Positions 62,832 to 64,000 of a stretch of DNA of 64,000 nucleotides are shown here, piece after piece (positions within the stretch are counted from its first letter, which is position 1; each line of letters opens with the position of its first letter). The DNA is from Aliterella atlantica CENA595. GTDB taxonomy: Bacteria > Cyanobacteriota > Cyanobacteriia > Cyanobacteriales > Chroococcidiopsidaceae. The notes beneath the pieces were generated by a model. That model was not told the DNA's origin and made no database searches. It was given only the letters and a program-made list of their open reading frames with translations. Location of the stretch: positions 1 to 64,000 of the forward strand of contig NZ_JYON01000003.1 in assembly GCF_000952155.1 (NCBI RefSeq). Direction: 5' to 3'. The position numbers were made by a program, and so were the translations under genes.

Positions 62832-63891
62832 TCCAACTTAAATACATCTGCAACAACATCGCTATCGCTTTGCAATCTTGCTTCAGCAGGCGAATCGTAC
62901 AATACTAATATCGACCGAGTTTGAGTAAATTCAGTAAACAGCGTCATTCCCTCAGCATGGTCATCGCCATTACCATAAGGAATTTCTTTGATTATTTCTG
63001 GTTTTGATAATACATCTTCTCGGATATTTACGCCATTTTCTAATTTATAAACTCTAACTGGACCATCTAAATCCATTGTTGGTCCTGCTAAAATTAATAA
63101 ATCTTCTCCATCCAAACACAAATCTCTAATGCCTAAACCATTTAAGTAGATAAAATGCTTTTTATACAATTGGTTGGCGGATAATTGTTTTAATTTTAGT
63201 AAGTTTGGAGCGCTCGATTCTAGTTCTATTTCTAACATTACAGCCCAACCGCGCAATACTGGACCGCGCAAACCTAGAAAAATTCGCTCTTGATATACAG
63301 CTATACCTTCAATATCAAAACCATTTTCTTTACCAGGAATTGTTGCTTTTACATACGCTCCTAAATGTACGTCATTGAGTAAAGCTTCCATCAGAAGATT
63401 GCCTTGTTGGCTAACTTCTAATTTGGCTGCACTTATTGTTTCACCTGGTTTATCTGGATGCGGGCAAGATTTTACTAACTCTCCATTAATTAACGGGATT
63501 CGCCCAATTATGTAACGATTTGGTTCTGCTTGAAGTTTAGTTAGTCTGTCAATATTTTTTTATCAGTTTTATCAGGTTTAGGCTTTTTTCGCTTCCAACT
63601 ATGAGAACCTACAAACCACAGATAAGGAGCGCTATAAGCAAATCCTTCTATGTCAATTTCCTCTTCAGGTAGTGCAGGTAAATCGATAAAATCTGTGACT
63701 TCAAAATGTTTGTGTTCGGCAAAAGTTTTGTCGTCAATATATGATAGTCGTTCAATAGTTGATGTTTCATCCGAACCTAACCATAAATGCTTATCTGGAG
63801 TAAGGCGTACTGCCGAGACATCTTTATGGTGTTCTTTAAAACTATCTGTGAATTTAAGTAACACTTGCTTTAATAAAGATGAATTATTCAT
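62828..63891 (-). pseudogene. DUF3616 protein split by a one-base shift in an A7 run
   Basis: The gene starts at ATG 63891 and reads correctly for 116 codons, to a TAA at 63541-63543. Just before that, minus-strand GAT is followed by seven A residues (63555-63561). If one extra A is read, the frame continues without a stop through NIDRLTKLQAEPNRYIIGRI and joins the second frame, which is open to 62828. Together the two parts make one DUF3616-type protein of about 353 residues (IDIEGFAYS, FDIEGIAVYQERIFLGLRGP, GDDHAEGMTLF). So it is a frameshifted pseudogene, an assembly slip, or a gene rescued by slippage. Confidence 0.85.
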
Positions 63892-63908
63892 ATTTTATTT
63901 AACACTTA

Positions 63909-63937
63909 TTGAAAACTAAGAAATGATATTATATTAT
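63909..63937 (+). promoter_or_regulatory. Sigma70-type promoter for the gene starting at 63983
   Basis: TTGAAA (63909-63914), a 17-base spacer and TATTAT (63932-63937) make a close match to the housekeeping promoter consensus. It lies about 45 bases upstream of the start of the gene that leaves the window on the right. Confidence 0.5.
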
Positions 63938-63982
63938 AAAGACGAATTAAGCCTAAGTAAAATTTTTGTAGGAAGATTTAGT

Positions 63983-64000
63983 ATGGGTGACGCTAATTCA
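63983..64000 (+). CDS. Start of an unidentified gene (partial)
   Basis: An ATG at 63983 is preceded by AGGA at suitable spacing and by a good promoter. Only six codons (MGDANS) lie inside the window, so nothing can be said about function. Confidence 0.4.

Overview
The window looks like a cyanobacterial chromosome segment. The evidence is the very frequent GCGATCGC (HIP1) octamer, the complete ferredoxin-type nitrate assimilation operon (nirA-nrtABCD-cynS-narB) behind an NtcA-type promoter, and cyanobacterium-typical families (NarM, DUF1517, DUF3352, TxlA/HCF164-like thioredoxin, NIL-ferredoxin, thiE with an N-terminal extension, CpcT-like protein). Base composition is moderate (my impression is mid-40s % GC). 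Intergenic repeats of the kind found in large unicellular or filamentous cyanobacteria are present. I cannot fix the genus from the sequence; a Chroococcidiopsis/Nostocales-like genome is my guess. I see no rRNA, tRNA, CRISPR array or intact insertion sequence.

Layout. 1-1.3 kb: the tail of an unidentified gene, a repeat-rich gap and a HEAT-repeat protein. 1.36-10.3 kb (minus strand): a likely operon of three genes. These are an amino-acid-permease-like domain fused to PAS-PAS-GGDEF-EAL, a one-module NRPS (adenylation - methyltransferase - carrier - reductase, with a glycine-like specificity code), and its own Sfp-type phosphopantetheinyl transferase. 10.7-14.5 kb: a lone GAF protein, NarM behind a PsiE-family membrane protein, a prohibitin and a saccharopine-dehydrogenase-like protein. 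14.5-30.5 kb: mixed housekeeping and envelope genes (two ABC exporters, a UPF0175 antitoxin with a toxin broken by a nonsense codon, cysE, DUF3352 lipoprotein, rhodanese, hrcA, two tandem membrane paralogues, a GT4 glycosyltransferase, DUF1517, thiE-thiS).

30.7-33.8 kb: a secreted beta-helix protein, then a P-loop polynucleotide-kinase-like protein overlapping a Thg1-like 3'-5' polymerase, a plausible RNA 5'-end repair pair. 34-44.4 kb: a Rieske protein and the nitrate operon, which includes cyanase between nrtD and narB. Nitrate and nitrite enter by NrtABCD, are reduced by NarB (helped by NarM) and NirA, and cyanate is converted to ammonium by CynS. 44.5-52 kb: an orphan ABC ATPase, a PQQ-type sugar dehydrogenase lipoprotein, and an operon of a CHASE/PAS hybrid histidine kinase, a secreted CpcT-like protein and a Uma2 nuclease. 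52.2-56.6 kb: an XPB-like helicase overlapping its Bax1 (DUF790) nuclease partner, a coiled-coil protein and a NucS-like nuclease. 56.8-64 kb: TldD and TldE, a PhyH dioxygenase coupled to a GH43 enzyme, TxlA, NIL-ferredoxin, a DUF3616 gene split by a one-base shift in an A7 run, and the start of one more gene.

Short palindromic repeats recur. One family has three copies, one of them read in frame inside the XPB helicase ORF. Another family supplies the stop codon of the Thg1-like gene.
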